DNA of 64,000 nt from Atrichornis clamosus (Eukaryota > Chordata > Aves > Passeriformes > Menuridae): contig WBMZ01000171.1 in the NCBI GenBank assembly GCA_013400975.1, positions 1 through 64,000 of the forward strand. Direction: 5' to 3'. Below the pieces are notes generated by a model. The model was not told the DNA's origin. It did no database searches and saw nothing but the letters and a program-made list of their open reading frames with translations. This document shows, piece after piece, positions 1 to 11,400 of the stretch. The position numbers were made by a program, and so were the translations under genes. Position 1 is the first letter of the stretch. Each line of letters opens with the position of its first letter.

Positions 1-29
1 AGGAAAAGGAAAAGAAGGAGGAGCGCACG
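1..29 (+). other. ATG10: candidate 3' end of ATG10 exon 1
   Basis: The purine-rich segment ends at CACG|GTACGTGAG, a good match to a vertebrate donor (GT at 30-31). Splicing to the acceptor at 2281-2283 would add only 12 untranslated bases before the ATG at 2296. The 29 visible bases are open in the frame that would join in phase to exon 2 (reading EKEKKEERT), but no start codon is visible and ATG10 normally starts at the Met in the next exon. I therefore read this as 5' UTR. Confidence 0.35.
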
Positions 30-200
30 GTACGTGAGGGGCGGCGAGCGGGGCTGGTCCGTCCCGCTCTCCCCGATCCTGTCAGCCGGGCCCGGGGAGA
101 CCGAGCAGGAGGAAAAGGAAGACCCGGTCCGGGGCTCCCCTGGCCTTTAGCAGCCGGCCAGGCCCGTGTCCGAGCGGGATGGGCCCGTTCGGGTCTGATC
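1..200 (+). promoter_or_regulatory. ATG10: CpG-rich 5' end, probable ATG10 promoter/first-exon island
   Basis: The first 200 bases are strongly GC- and CpG-rich (runs such as GGGGCGGCGAGCGGGG and GCCGGGCCCGGGG), unlike the AT-rich DNA that follows. There is no TATA box. A splice-donor-like site at 29/30 and the first ATG10 coding exon 2.3 kb downstream suggest that the window starts inside the promoter-proximal CpG island of ATG10. The true start of transcription probably lies just outside the window. The CpG density is seen; the promoter role is inferred. Confidence 0.5.
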
Positions 201-214
201 GTGGCTCTTCCTCA

Positions 215-578
215 AAATCTGGAGAAGGGAACGCTGAGAGGGGATCCCCCCAATCCACACAGACATCTCCAGGGGGTCAGAGGATGGGGCCAGGCCCTGC
301 TCAGTGGTGCCAGGGACAGCAGGAGGAGCAGTGGCCATAAACCAAACCACAGCAAGTCCCACCTCAGCAGGAGGAAGAACTTCTTTCCATGGAGGGGGCA
401 GAGCCCTGGAGCAGCTGCCCAGGGAGGGCCTGGAGTCTCCCCCTCTGGAGACATCCCAGCCCCCCTGGACACGTTCCTGTGTCCCCTGCTCCAGGTGACC
501 CTGCCTGGGCAGGGGCTTGGGCTGGGTGAGCTCCAGAGGGCCCTTCCAGCCCCTGAGACCCTGGGATTCTGTGATTCT
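215..578 (+). mobile_element. CR1 LINE 3' fragment
   Basis: The segment reads like the 3' part of an avian CR1 retrotransposon. It has the block corresponding to GGAAGAACTTCTTTCC, a GGAGCAGCTGCCCAGGGAGG block, GTGACCCTGCCTGGGCAGGG, and the terminal GATTCTGTGATTC at about 566-578. It is 5'-truncated and noncoding. It lies within 200 bp of the promoter-like CpG island and accounts for the long open frames on both strands here. Confidence 0.8.
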
Positions 579-1013
579 TCACAGCCGCCGATTTCCAGAA
601 GCAGGCAGCTCTGCTTAAAAACCTTTGTGAGAACTGTGCACTCCTCACATTTTTCACTAAAGGCAGTTTGCAGCCCATCAGCAGGGCTGGGACACGTGGG
701 GAATTGCAGAAACACTTGCACTGTCTGTCTCCTGCTTTTCCTCTTTCCTGGCATCCAAATGGCACAGAGCAGAAGAGAACCTTGAGTTAACTGCTGTTGA
801 AAGTAATGTGTTTCAAGTGCTAATAAATAACTTTTGTCGTGGGCAGACAGGATGGTGATGTGACTTAGGGTCAGATACTGAAAAATAATGAGCACTGCAT
901 GAGGTGCTGTGTCACTTGTATTTCTTGTTAAGGAAAGGTGTGATCTGGTTGTAATAGTTACAGGGTATTGTTGTGATAACCACTGACAGGACAAGGGGAA
1001 TAGCTTTAAATTG

Positions 1014-1252
1014 AAAGAGTAGGTTTAGAGTAGATATTGGGAAGGAATTGTTCCCTGGGAGGGTGGGCAGGCGCTGGCACAGGGTGCCCAGAGAAGCTGT
1101 GGCTGCCCCGTCCCTGGAGTGTCCAAGGCCAGGTTGGACGGGGCTTGGAGCACCCTGGGATGGTGGAATATGTCCCTGCCTGTGCCAGGGGTGGGACTGC
1201 ATGGGTTTTAAGGTCCTTTCCAGCCCAAAGCCCTCTAGGATTCTGTGATTTG
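1014..1252 (+). mobile_element. CR1 LINE 3' fragment
   Basis: A 5'-truncated CR1 of the same broad family as the copies near 50, 53, 55 and 62.5 kb. Shared landmarks are GGGAAGGAATTGTTCCCTG, GCACAGGGTGCCCAGAGAAG, GGACGGGGCTTGGAGCA, and an ending of AGGATTCTGTGATT. It is more diverged from the 50 kb and 62.5 kb copies than those are from each other. Confidence 0.85.
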
Positions 1253-1635
1253 TATGTGGTGCTGCAGTGCTGCCAGATTTCTGTAAACACATTAAACCAG
1301 GTCTATTTATGACACATCCTCCTTGAAATGGGGGAGAGGGGATGTGAGTAAAAATGACCAAAATCTCTGAGAAAATTTTTGTCTTCAAGACCCTGTGAGG
1401 GAACAATTTGAGGGGTAGGGAAGGTTTTGAAGCTGTATTTTTGGGACACAGAATGCTGTACTGCTGGCATGAGGTAGATTCTGATGGCCATCCTATAGGG
1501 CTGGGAGCGCACACCCTAGAGTTGTTAAACTGTTACTTCCCCAAGGAAAAGATGGTAGCTCATGGAAGTAGCCATAGGTGGATTCAGGTTCCTGGTTGCC
1601 AGTTGGACTGCACTGCTAAGGAAATGCATGTTTAA

Positions 1636-2130
1636 AGGGCAGCTCTGGGCTCCCCAGCACAGGAAAGACACCACCATACTGGAACCAGTCCAGCTAGGAG
1701 TCACAAAGATGGTTAAGGGTGTTTGACATGTGAGGCAAGGCTGAGAGAGCTGGAATGCATCAGCCTGGGGAAGAGTAAGGTCAGTGGGCATCTTATAAAT
1801 GTCCCTAAATACGTGGTGGGGGGGAGTAAAGAAGGTGGAACCAGACTTTCTTCAGTACTGTGCAATGACAGCACGAGAGGCAACAAGCACAAACTGATAG
1901 ATAAATGTTCGCAGTGAAACAGAAGAAAAAGTATCCACTGCTGTGGTAATTGAGCACTGAAACAGGTTCCCTAGAGAGGCTGTGGCATCTCCATCCTTGG
2001 AGATAATCAGAATCCAAATGGAGATGATCCTGAGCAATCTGCTGTAGTTGACACTGCTGTGAGCAGGGGGAATGGACTAGACAACCTCCAAAGGTCTCTT
2101 CCAGCCTCAGCTGTGCTGCATATCCATGGT
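1636..2130 (+). mobile_element. older CR1-like LINE 3' fragment
   Basis: A more decayed CR1-like copy. Recognisable pieces include GAGCTGGAATGCATCAGCCT, a CAGGTTCCCTAGAGAGGCTGT block, CATCCTTGGAGATAATCAG, and the end block GGACTAGACAACCTCC...GGTCTCTTCCAGCCTCAG. It ends about 150 bp before ATG10 exon 2. The 5' boundary is approximate. Confidence 0.7.
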
Positions 2131-2295
2131 TCCCTAATATACTTGAAGAAATGTATTTGTTTTATTTAAAGCAATAATTTTTTTCCCTATGCTTTGTTGT
2201 TTTACTAATCAGTTGCTATAAATTAGTGAAATGCTTCATTGTTGCTTTATCTGCTGGTAACTAACATTCAGTTTGCTCTTCAGGTATCCTATAGC

Positions 2296-2409
2296 ATGGC
2301 AGGTGAAGAAGACTTCTTTTTGGATGCAAAAAGATTCAAGCAGTACTGTGAAGACTTTATTAAGCATTCACAGCAGATAGGAGATGGTTGGGAGTGGAGA
2401 ACTAGCAAG
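2296..2409 (+). CDS. ATG10: ATG10 coding exon 1 (residues 1-38)
   Basis: The exon starts at 2284 after CTTCAG and has 12 untranslated bases before the ATG. The ATG has A at -3 and G at +4, a good initiation context. It encodes the N-terminal helix region, including [19 protein letters not shown], which is highly conserved in vertebrate ATG10. It ends AGCAAG|GTAAAA in phase 0. The frame is open upstream into the intron, but only through a TTG, and the acceptor cuts that part off. Confidence 0.96.
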
Positions 2410-5400
2410 GTAAAACAATCAGAGTGTTAACTTTTAGATACCCTTTATTAACTTTCGGACAACCACCACAAGCTGGAACATCCTTTAACAACCTGTGAAA
2501 CAAATGGCATTTTTTACACAGCTGATCCAAGACCGTAATAGTGTATAGGTGTGTTGACATGAGGGTTTAGGCCAGTGCATGTATTGAATAGGGTTGTGGA
2601 TCTCTGAGTCCTGCCCAATATAGAAAAATACTTTTTCAGCTGAGGGCAGGAGTAGACAATGAGTGTGGTATCACTGTGAAATTCAAACCTTCCTACTCTG
2701 GCAACTGCTCATGGTTTTATATCCCAATTTCACTTTAACCCTTTAAGCTGAAATAGCACATAGTTTTTGTTCTAGATCCTTGGCTTAATATTTTTATTAA
2801 AATACCTGTCAGTGGTGTACAGCAACTGGGAGTATCTGTCAGTATTTATGATCAATTCTCATTATTTTTTGCTTCTCCATAACTTTCAAACCTCCACAAT
2901 AATAATTACATATTGTTTCTAGGTCATTAATCAAAATTTTAAGTAGCACAGGGCTAAGGCTAGTCCCACAGGACCCCATTAGAATCACTTCTTTTATGAT
3001 GATTTCCCCATTTTTTAAGTTACATTTGAGATCTGTGAATTAATAATTTTTTCATCCTATAGTATGTGTCAGATTAATGTGGGATTATTTTAATTTTTTA
3101 AATTTCCACTTATGGAATCAACAAATATCTTAGAGAATTCTGAGCATGTATTCTTCGAAGTTGTATATTTATCACCCAAACATGTCTTCTGAAATTACGC
3201 TGACAAATTCTGTTTTCCTTAAAAAGGTTGCATTTACTGTATGTATTTATATTTCTTGAATTCTGTATGTCTTCTGTTATTTTGCTCTTGGTAATGCCAA
3301 GTTATTATGTGTATAGGTGCAAAAACTAGCCAGTATATAATATGTATTATAGTGTATAAATATGTGTTGATACAGTATATAAATGTATTGATACATGCTG
3401 GCCTCCTCCAGCATGCAGGTTTTCAAGTTCTCTTTTCTGTGTATTCTTTGTATTGTGGAAAATTTGCTATTCTTGCTGGTTCTTTTTGAGTTTAATGGCT
3501 TGAGTGATTTCCCATGCTTTCATGAATTTTGGGGAGAAAAGTCATGCTTTTTCAATGTATGCTATCCTTTTTACATAAGTAATTTTACATTAACGTTTGT
3601 AACCCTTTCATCACAGATGATCAGAATTTCACTAAGAAGCATGACCTTGGACTTAGATTTGTTCTGTTTAGGAGTTTTTACAAGAGTGCAAATATTAGCC
3701 AAGTGCTACAATGCACCCTTTCTTACAGAAAACCATTTGAAACTTTAGATTTCAGTCCAAGGCTATATTTGTGAGGATTTAGTCAACAAAGAAAGATGCT
3801 CTGAGTCTCTACTGGGAATTTAATACGTGGGTCAAAGTCTGAACTTTCTGTGAAATAAGAAGCTTTGCTGGAAATAGCAGAATGAGATAGATTTTTGTTC
3901 TCATATAAAAAATTCTAAGATGGTTGGTTTTTTTTTTTAATGGCCCAAGTTGGCGACTCTGTGATTTCAGTGTGTGATAAAAACCTGTCCATGGAGGCCA
4001 TGCATTTATAGTATGTAGTCTGGGAAGAAAGCTTTTCCTCAACAAGGTGTCTCATTGTCTTTTTTTTTTAACCAGTATATGTGTTGTGGGTAGTTTAGGG
4101 CACTCTTAATTTTGCTGATGTAATGCACTTGGATCCCATTCCTCATTCCTTACTCACGTGAATAGACCCATTGATAGCAGTAAGACCACACAAGTAAACC
4201 AGCCTTGTAGAACTGTGATCCTGTGTTCCCGTGTTTTCTGTGGAGATTAAATGTAGATGATGAAATACTCATTGTTCTTGTGGAGCTGGCTCTTGGTGCA
4301 TAAGCTCACATGGCCCAAGCAGAACCCTGTATTTATAGCTGTAAGTGAAATGTTCTAAACGATGTTATTTTTATAATGTGTTTTTTTGGTTTGGTTTGGG
4401 TGTTTTTTCCCACTGGAAGAAAGCTGTAAAAGAGCCAAGAGCACCTCTACTGCAGGACCTGATGGAGCTGAACTTGGCTGCTCTTGTTAGGGATGGATAG
4501 GTAAATCTTACTGCAAAGGTCGAGATTTAACTAAAGCAAACAAGGCCCTGTTTGCTTTCTGCTTTATGTTTGTGTCGTATTTAGTTGGGTTAATCTAGGT
4601 AATCATACCGAGAGCTGCATCAGTTCCCTTTTGCTTGTGGTGCTCACAGCTGCAGTAGAAAAGGACTCTCTTTGCACATTAGTGGGATCAAGGTCCTTGC
4701 TAAAGCACTGATTTATTAATAGGGGCAGAACCGGACAAAGCACAAAACACTACAGAGTGCAACAGGAGGGATGCCCCTCCTTCCTGCCGGCTCTCCTCTG
4801 TCCTCCGACATGCAGCTGTAAAACACAGGCACTGCTAGCTCCAGGTCTCAGCTATCCATCCATGTTTTGTCATAGCACTCACATGCTGCGGAATGCAAAG
4901 GCTGTGGAGTTTGTCTCCTCTCATTGACGGGAAGAACCGGTTCAGGGAGGTGAAGGCTGTATCCAACCCTGCTCTGGCAAAGCTCCTGGTGCCTTGGGGC
5001 ATTTTACCTCTGTGGGTGGCTGTAGCACTTCCTTTGCTGCCCTCAGTGGGACAAATACCTGTGCAGGTATCTTTACGCCTGCTGACACTCCTAAGAAGCT
5101 CCACAAGGAGACACCGAGAGGGTGCTGAGGGCTAGAGAAGTTGATTCTGTATCACCAAGTTAGGCTTAGTTCTTCTGTCACCTTTCCTTGCACACTGGAT
5201 TCCTCACTGCACTGGCGGTGCTTGGCCCTGCAGCCAGGACATGCAGGAATGTTTGGTGGACTCCTGCTCTTAATGAGATTTATTGTGAAAATAAGGCGTG
5301 CAGTAGGAGAAGTTGTGAGCAATGTCATTGCCTACAGTGTTACTCATGCTTAAAAATTAATGGAAAAGTTACATATAGAGAGCATTATCATTTTTTTAGG

Positions 5401-8400
5401 TATGAAACTTGATAAGAACAAAGTAAACAAGTAGACCATAGATTTTGGAGGTACAGTGTCCTTGAAAGGAGAGAACTAGTGTGTCAGTATAAAACCTGGG
5501 ATGGTTTAAAGGTCAAAATACATGGAATAAACTGTGTTGGCAATGACACATTAGCCAAAGAGTTAAATTATAGTTAAATTTGCAGTTTTGTCAAGTAATT
5601 TAATGCTACATTAATGAATTTTGTAGCAAGACTATTTTGAATAGAATCCTTGTTGATCAGATGTTGTGCATATGCTCTCTGTTTGTCTAAAATAAAATGT
5701 AATGAAACAGCTAATAAACCCCCAAATTATTTGTTTCCTTTGAGAAGTAAATCCTTGACATGTAACTACTGTTCTTTGTGTGCTCTATATGCTTTCTCCC
5801 TTTCAGAGTGTACTTGTTATTAAACATTTTCTCTCACTCCTAATTAAGAGAAATAAAATGTTACATATGTGTGCAGGTAGACAGGCCAGCAATGCAGGAA
5901 GGCTCCTAAACCTTTCTTCTGCTCCTCTGGAATTGTACAAGGGCCCTTTACAGCTGTAGGCTGTGTGGCCTGGGAAGCAGAATGATGAAAAGGGAACTGG
6001 GAGAAGGCACGGCTTCGTCTCTTTCCTCCTACGTTTGACCCTCTGAGGTGATCAAGAGAAGGGAACAAGTTGTGACTCTGCACACATAAATTCTGAAGTG
6101 GCTTTGTTTTGTTTTGTTTTCCGAACTTTGTAAAGTTAGAGAGGGAAACAGAACTGAACCAAACCAACCTAGCAAGAGCTGGGTAGTTAATACTGGTGTG
6201 AATGCACTGAAATAGGTCAAAATTGTTAATAGCTTCTCATATCTTCATGACCTTAGTGCACTGTCTCCCAGTTCTTTGTCACTTATCCTGATCCCTAGGG
6301 AGCAGTTGTCTTATTCCATTAATAGCTATATTAAACTTTACTTTTGCTGTTCAGGTCTTTGACTTCCTTTAACACCAAGAACTGGTGTAAACTTGTGAGA
6401 AGATGCTGAGGAGCACTGCAGTCATAGGTACCTATAAAAAGACTTGGAGCTTGTGCCTAAATACCATGCTCTGTTTATTTTCTAGAACAGTGACGGCATT
6501 TAGCATTTTGGTTACAGAAAATGTTTTTTTTCTTTCTCTTTTTCTGAACACAGGACCTTGGTGATGGTTATCTTAGTAAGATACACTTCCAAGTAAGAAA
6601 CAGACACATCCCACCAGACCTCAAGGAGAAAAGCAATGATAACATTGAACAAACATTATTTGCACATGTTGAAGTAAGTACAGACTTTTAAAATTCTGTG
6701 TTTATAAAATAAATAATGAAATTTTGAAAATACTATGTTAGTAAGTCCTTCCAGCAAGACTTCAGATCTTAAGTTACCAGTGGCTTTTAATTAATTTTCC
6801 TGCAGTTATAGGAAGACTAACTAATACGCCTCATTCAGGTGTACAGCTGTATTGGTGATGAAAATTGGGAAGAAATGGAAAAGGCTCCATCATCCTTTAT
6901 GCATGTGTTTTCCTCATAGGATAGTACTTCTTAGCACTTTGATTCACTAACATTAAGAAAACTTCTTTTGTGTGTGTGGAAAAAGAGTAAGGATCAAGAT
7001 TTAGTTATCTTAGAGGTAAATACTAGTTAAAAGAATAAAGAAAACTTTGAGGTTAGTAATTCGTTTGAAATGATAATTACTGAGTAAGTTGTGTATAAGA
7101 CTTTTATACTCAGTGGATACTTTTCTACTGCGGAATTGACTTAAAAGACTGAGCAATTTTTAAGACTGGTGGTGGGAAATGAAATAGCCTTGATGTTCTT
7201 GAAGGAGAATAAACAAATTTCTTCCAGAAAATTAAAACTGTTCATTAAACTCTGGTCGGACTGATCTGAATAATTATTTGCTTGTTTGATTCTGCATCAG
7301 GCCGCCAGATTATTGACTAATCAGGACATAAATGACAGAAATTCCCTCCCTTGTTGTGTTGTTACCATAAACTTGAAAATAAATCTTGGATTATAATTGA
7401 CTGAAAGCAATGTATTCCATAAATTCTAAGCTATTGAGTAGGTGGACATGGTATTCTTTCCAGTTACCTTTTTCTGCAAGTCCTTTCCTTTTTTTCATCA
7501 GCACTCTGATTTCTTTTTTTTTTTGTTTCCCCACAGAGACTCTGGTACATTTAAGACATTTCGGGTCTGAAATGAGTATTCTTTTGGCCTGGTTTCTGAA
7601 GGAAATGGCACTTAAAGCAATGGTGCTATTAGTCTGTGATACAGTCATTTCTGCTGATTTTTGAGCTCACTCTCAGGTTTCAGCACTATTTCAAAGAGGA
7701 ATAGCTATCTAAGTCATCTGACAAATAGCTGAAACATTTTAAAAGTTTTTCTTTAATTTAAATTCTAGTATTTCTTAAAAAGAAGGCTGATACCAATTCT
7801 TCAGAGGTTGTTACTTAATTGTCACTAACAACAGTATTTGTATACTTCAGTCCTGACATGTAAGAACAGATTACTGTTTATATTCAAAATTGCTTTTGAT
7901 GATTGCAACTTTCCTTTTTTTTTGATAATGAATCAAGTCTTCATTACAGAGTGCATTTTAAAAGAATATCTGAAAAAAGCTATTGAGTCCTTCTTCTGGA
8001 AAGAAGGTGTCAGTTATAGGAAATGTCATAACACAAAAAAGACTTCAGAGTCTGTAACATACTGAAATGGAGTCTTAAATATACTGAAATATCATAGTAA
8101 ATAATACACTGAAGTAAGATTCCAAGGCAAGCTTTGTGGTTTATCAAGATACTGATACTGATAGTCCTTGAAATATTTTGAAAGATTTATTTGTTTTGAA
8201 CCACAGTAGTATACAGGTTGGGAGGACCCTCTTTGAGAAGGAGCCTTTGTACCTGTCGTGTAGTAGCAGTAAAGATGAAGAGTGAAGAAAGAGAAAGGTC
8301 TTAGAAAATTATGGAGGTTGTAAAACCATAAGAAAAAGAATTAAGTTCTTCTCCAAAATATTCAGTGCCTAATAGAGATGATGTCAAATTTACATTCTCC

Positions 8401-11400
8401 ATTGAACTGAAGGGTAACCAGACTGTTAAAGTTATTTAATCTATCAAATAGAAAATGAAATTTGCAATGGATATGTAAAGTAAAACTGTGTGTTTAAGAA
8501 GAAAGATGAAAATGGTAACTGTAGAGGGGTTACATTTTTTCAAGCAGAGTCGTTCCTGTGTAAGATGCATGTTCTTTTTCACAAATGTTGAATGCTAGAG
8601 ACCTGTTCCACTGTAACCACAATCTGTTACTTAAACAGGTGGGGTTTGTTTTTGGGTTTGTTTTGGTTTTTTTTTAGTTTGAATACGTGTTGTACCTATA
8701 AATCACAGGGTGTTATGGAATTACTGCAATCTGTTTGAAAAAGTTATTGAAATACATTCTGATGAATAGCAAAAGTTGTGGTCTTGGTAGAAATTGGAGA
8801 GGTTTCCTCTGCCTATATGCATTCAATATTTCTCTTTTTTTTCCCCTAGAAAATTCATAAATTTTATTTTTGTATATTTGGAGCCTAAAGAAGCTCGAGA
8901 TAAGAATTATTTTGGAAAAAAATGGCCATTATGTCATAGTTGCCTATTTCACATTTTTCAATTCCAGAATTACTGTTACGATCTTGACTTTTCTATATTG
9001 TATCTCTATTATTTGTATCTTATTGGAATATTTCCATCTGTCTAATCTGATCTCCTCCAAGGTGTGGTAGATACGATGCATGTATATGTAGTAATGTAAT
9101 TAACTAGGAACAGTAAGAAAGGAAAAATAAGGAAATTAAGATCCGAATAATCAATATCCATTGTTAGGAACAACCAGTATTGACAAAATTACAAAAAACG
9201 TACTGTGGCATATGCCAGGGCATAAGAGACCACAAGATTTTCCTCTCCTGAATCTGGGAATCCAGTTCAGAGGTTACAAATAGAATGTTAGTTTTGGCAG
9301 ACAGGGTGAAAATTAGGAGGAAAATCAGAAGACGGATTTTTGAAGTTGTGTGAAGTTATGGGAAAGTTATCCACAGTGAGGATTTAACTCCTCTGTAAGT
9401 AACTGAACCCAAGACACATCAGAGGGAGGTGATGCAGAACAAATCAGCAATACCCTCTTGTAGGGGAGTACAGTTAGGATGTTGAAACTGCAGAGGGGCA
9501 AAATTGTTATTGTTCTATTCATTTTTAATCTATGTAGAGACACTGAAATCTAATGATATGATAAAAAAATACACAGAATAGCCTGAATAGCTTTATTCAA
9601 GTAGAAAATTAATTATCAATTATCACATTATCATAAATGTGCTAATCTACAGGATCTACAGAAAACCTGATCAAATTACTTGAAAAGTTTTATTTCACCT
9701 CTTTGATCAGTATGGACAGTTAATGTTTCCAACTTTCCATCTGATTGTCTGGTGTCTAAATATCAGGAGCCTTCTTCGTGAAGGAATGATGAATAACTTC
9801 ATATTCTGGTCTTTTCCACAGAGCAGTCTGTATTGTGTGCTGGTTCCACTTATACAAGTTGTGTTTTCATCTGAAAACCAAGAATAAAATTCTATGTGGG
9901 TTTCTTTCTGCTTATTTTAGATATCTGCAATATAGAACTTGTCACTTAAATCTTTGTTTCAGCCTGAGGAGGTAAAAAAGCATTTTTGGGTATAAATCAG
10001 TTGACCTATTTTAGGTGTCTCCTCCAAGAGGAGATGAGTCTAAAAGTGCCTGTTTCTCTTCAGGGGTGATCAGGGGAAGCTACATGGTTAACCAGGCTGT
10101 AGATGCCTGCATACTGTCAGGTGAGCCTCACGCAACAAACTGTGGATCTGAGCTCATTAAAAGCAGTGGTAATTTGTGCTGGTGACTTCACTGAGGCCAA
10201 GATTTCGCTTTGATGGCGAAGCTTATACTTAGTTGAGGATTGTGTTTTGTAAAGTAGCAACTTAAAGACAGTTAAGAAAGTTTGTCTTTTTGAACTTGGC
10301 AGTGTCTCATTTGTCAAGCTGTTACTTAATGAGGTGCCTGGGGATCCTGTCCTAGGCAGACCCCTTTTTTCCATTTGCCATCCTCCTAGAAAAGGATTGG
10401 CACTTTACTTCTAGTACACCATTCTCTGGTTTTTGTGGATTTAGTTTAATCAAGATGTTTATTTTAACATCTTGATTGGTAAACAGAAACTACTAATGAC
10501 ATGTGACTGATGATAAATTTTAGACCAGGTTGGTGGAGGACGTCGTTCTGACCAGTGAGATCAGATTTAGCCCCTTGGATATGAACTGAAGAGTCATAAA
10601 CCTTTTAGAGTCTCTTCCAATAGAATAAAAATAGCCTGAGATGCAAAGCAGGGAACAGATAGAAACACACGGGTGCCATTTCAAATTTTTTAAGTTGCCA
10701 TTTTGTTCTGGTTAAATTTTTATTGAATCAGTTGTTGTCTTACTGAGCTGTTCTGACTTTATGCCAGCTGAGTGTCATCTGTACTTTTCCACAGAAGCAT
10801 AAATCTTGTGTAACCACCATGGAGCGTTCTGGCTAATTCAACAACAATCTTCAGTATGTATTCTTTCTTGATCCAAATCAAATCTGTCCTACCAGGAGAC
10901 CTGTCAGGGTCTTTATCAGTGAACATGAAACTGTGTCTTCTTTTCTAGCAAGGACAGAACAGTTACATACGTTATTACGTGAATCATTTATATGGTGAAA
11001 AATACTGTGCAAAATTCAAAATGAAGGTAGTTCTCCTCCCTCAAAGAGCTTATACTCTAAAAGAGTAAAATGGGAAAATCTGGATTCACTTTATGCATTC
11101 TTTTTGTTTGTTATTCAAATAGCCCAAGGGAAGCAATAACTTGGAGTAATAATTCTCAGTGTGTGGTTTGTCTCAGCTCCTCTGGGTATTGCAGGAGTGA
11201 GTCAGCATGGAACCATTCCTGGAGCTGGAGCCACTGCCTCTGTGTGAAGGAGTGGGCAGGTTGGGAATGTCAGAGGTCTGCTGGTACCTGGTGCTGCCTT
11301 TGGACAGGGAGCACTGGACCCCCGCAGACACGCTGGTGAAGTTACGCATGTGCTGTAACGAGGGCTCCACCTTTGCTGGCAGCTCTTCATTGGTGTTGGT

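Larger units (their letters stand above)
30..2283 (+). other. ATG10: ATG10 intron 1
   Basis: This is the interval between the candidate exon 1 donor and the acceptor TTTGCTCTTCAG ending at 2283. It contains three plus-strand CR1 LINE 3' fragments (listed separately) separated by unremarkable AT-rich DNA. Reading frames of up to 260 codons here overlap the CR1 copies and are not genes. Confidence 0.45.
2410..6553 (+). other. ATG10: ATG10 intron 2
   Basis: A 4.1 kb AT-rich intron. It contains a decayed LINE remnant near 2.9-3.3 kb, a short tandem duplication at 3354-3395 and a (TTTTG)n tract near 6104-6120. The rest shows nothing I recognise; open frames are short and AT-biased. The acceptor for exon 3 is preceded by a strong pyrimidine tract (6520-6545). 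Confidence 0.8.

Noticed and set aside
201..994. Open frames of 194 codons (plus) and 260 codons (minus)
   Set aside because: They cover a CR1 LINE tail; length reflects GC-rich repeat sequence, not a gene.
2239..2295. Upstream extension of the ATG10 first coding frame
   Set aside because: The extension begins at TTG, not ATG, and lies upstream of the acceptor at 2281-2283, so it is intronic.
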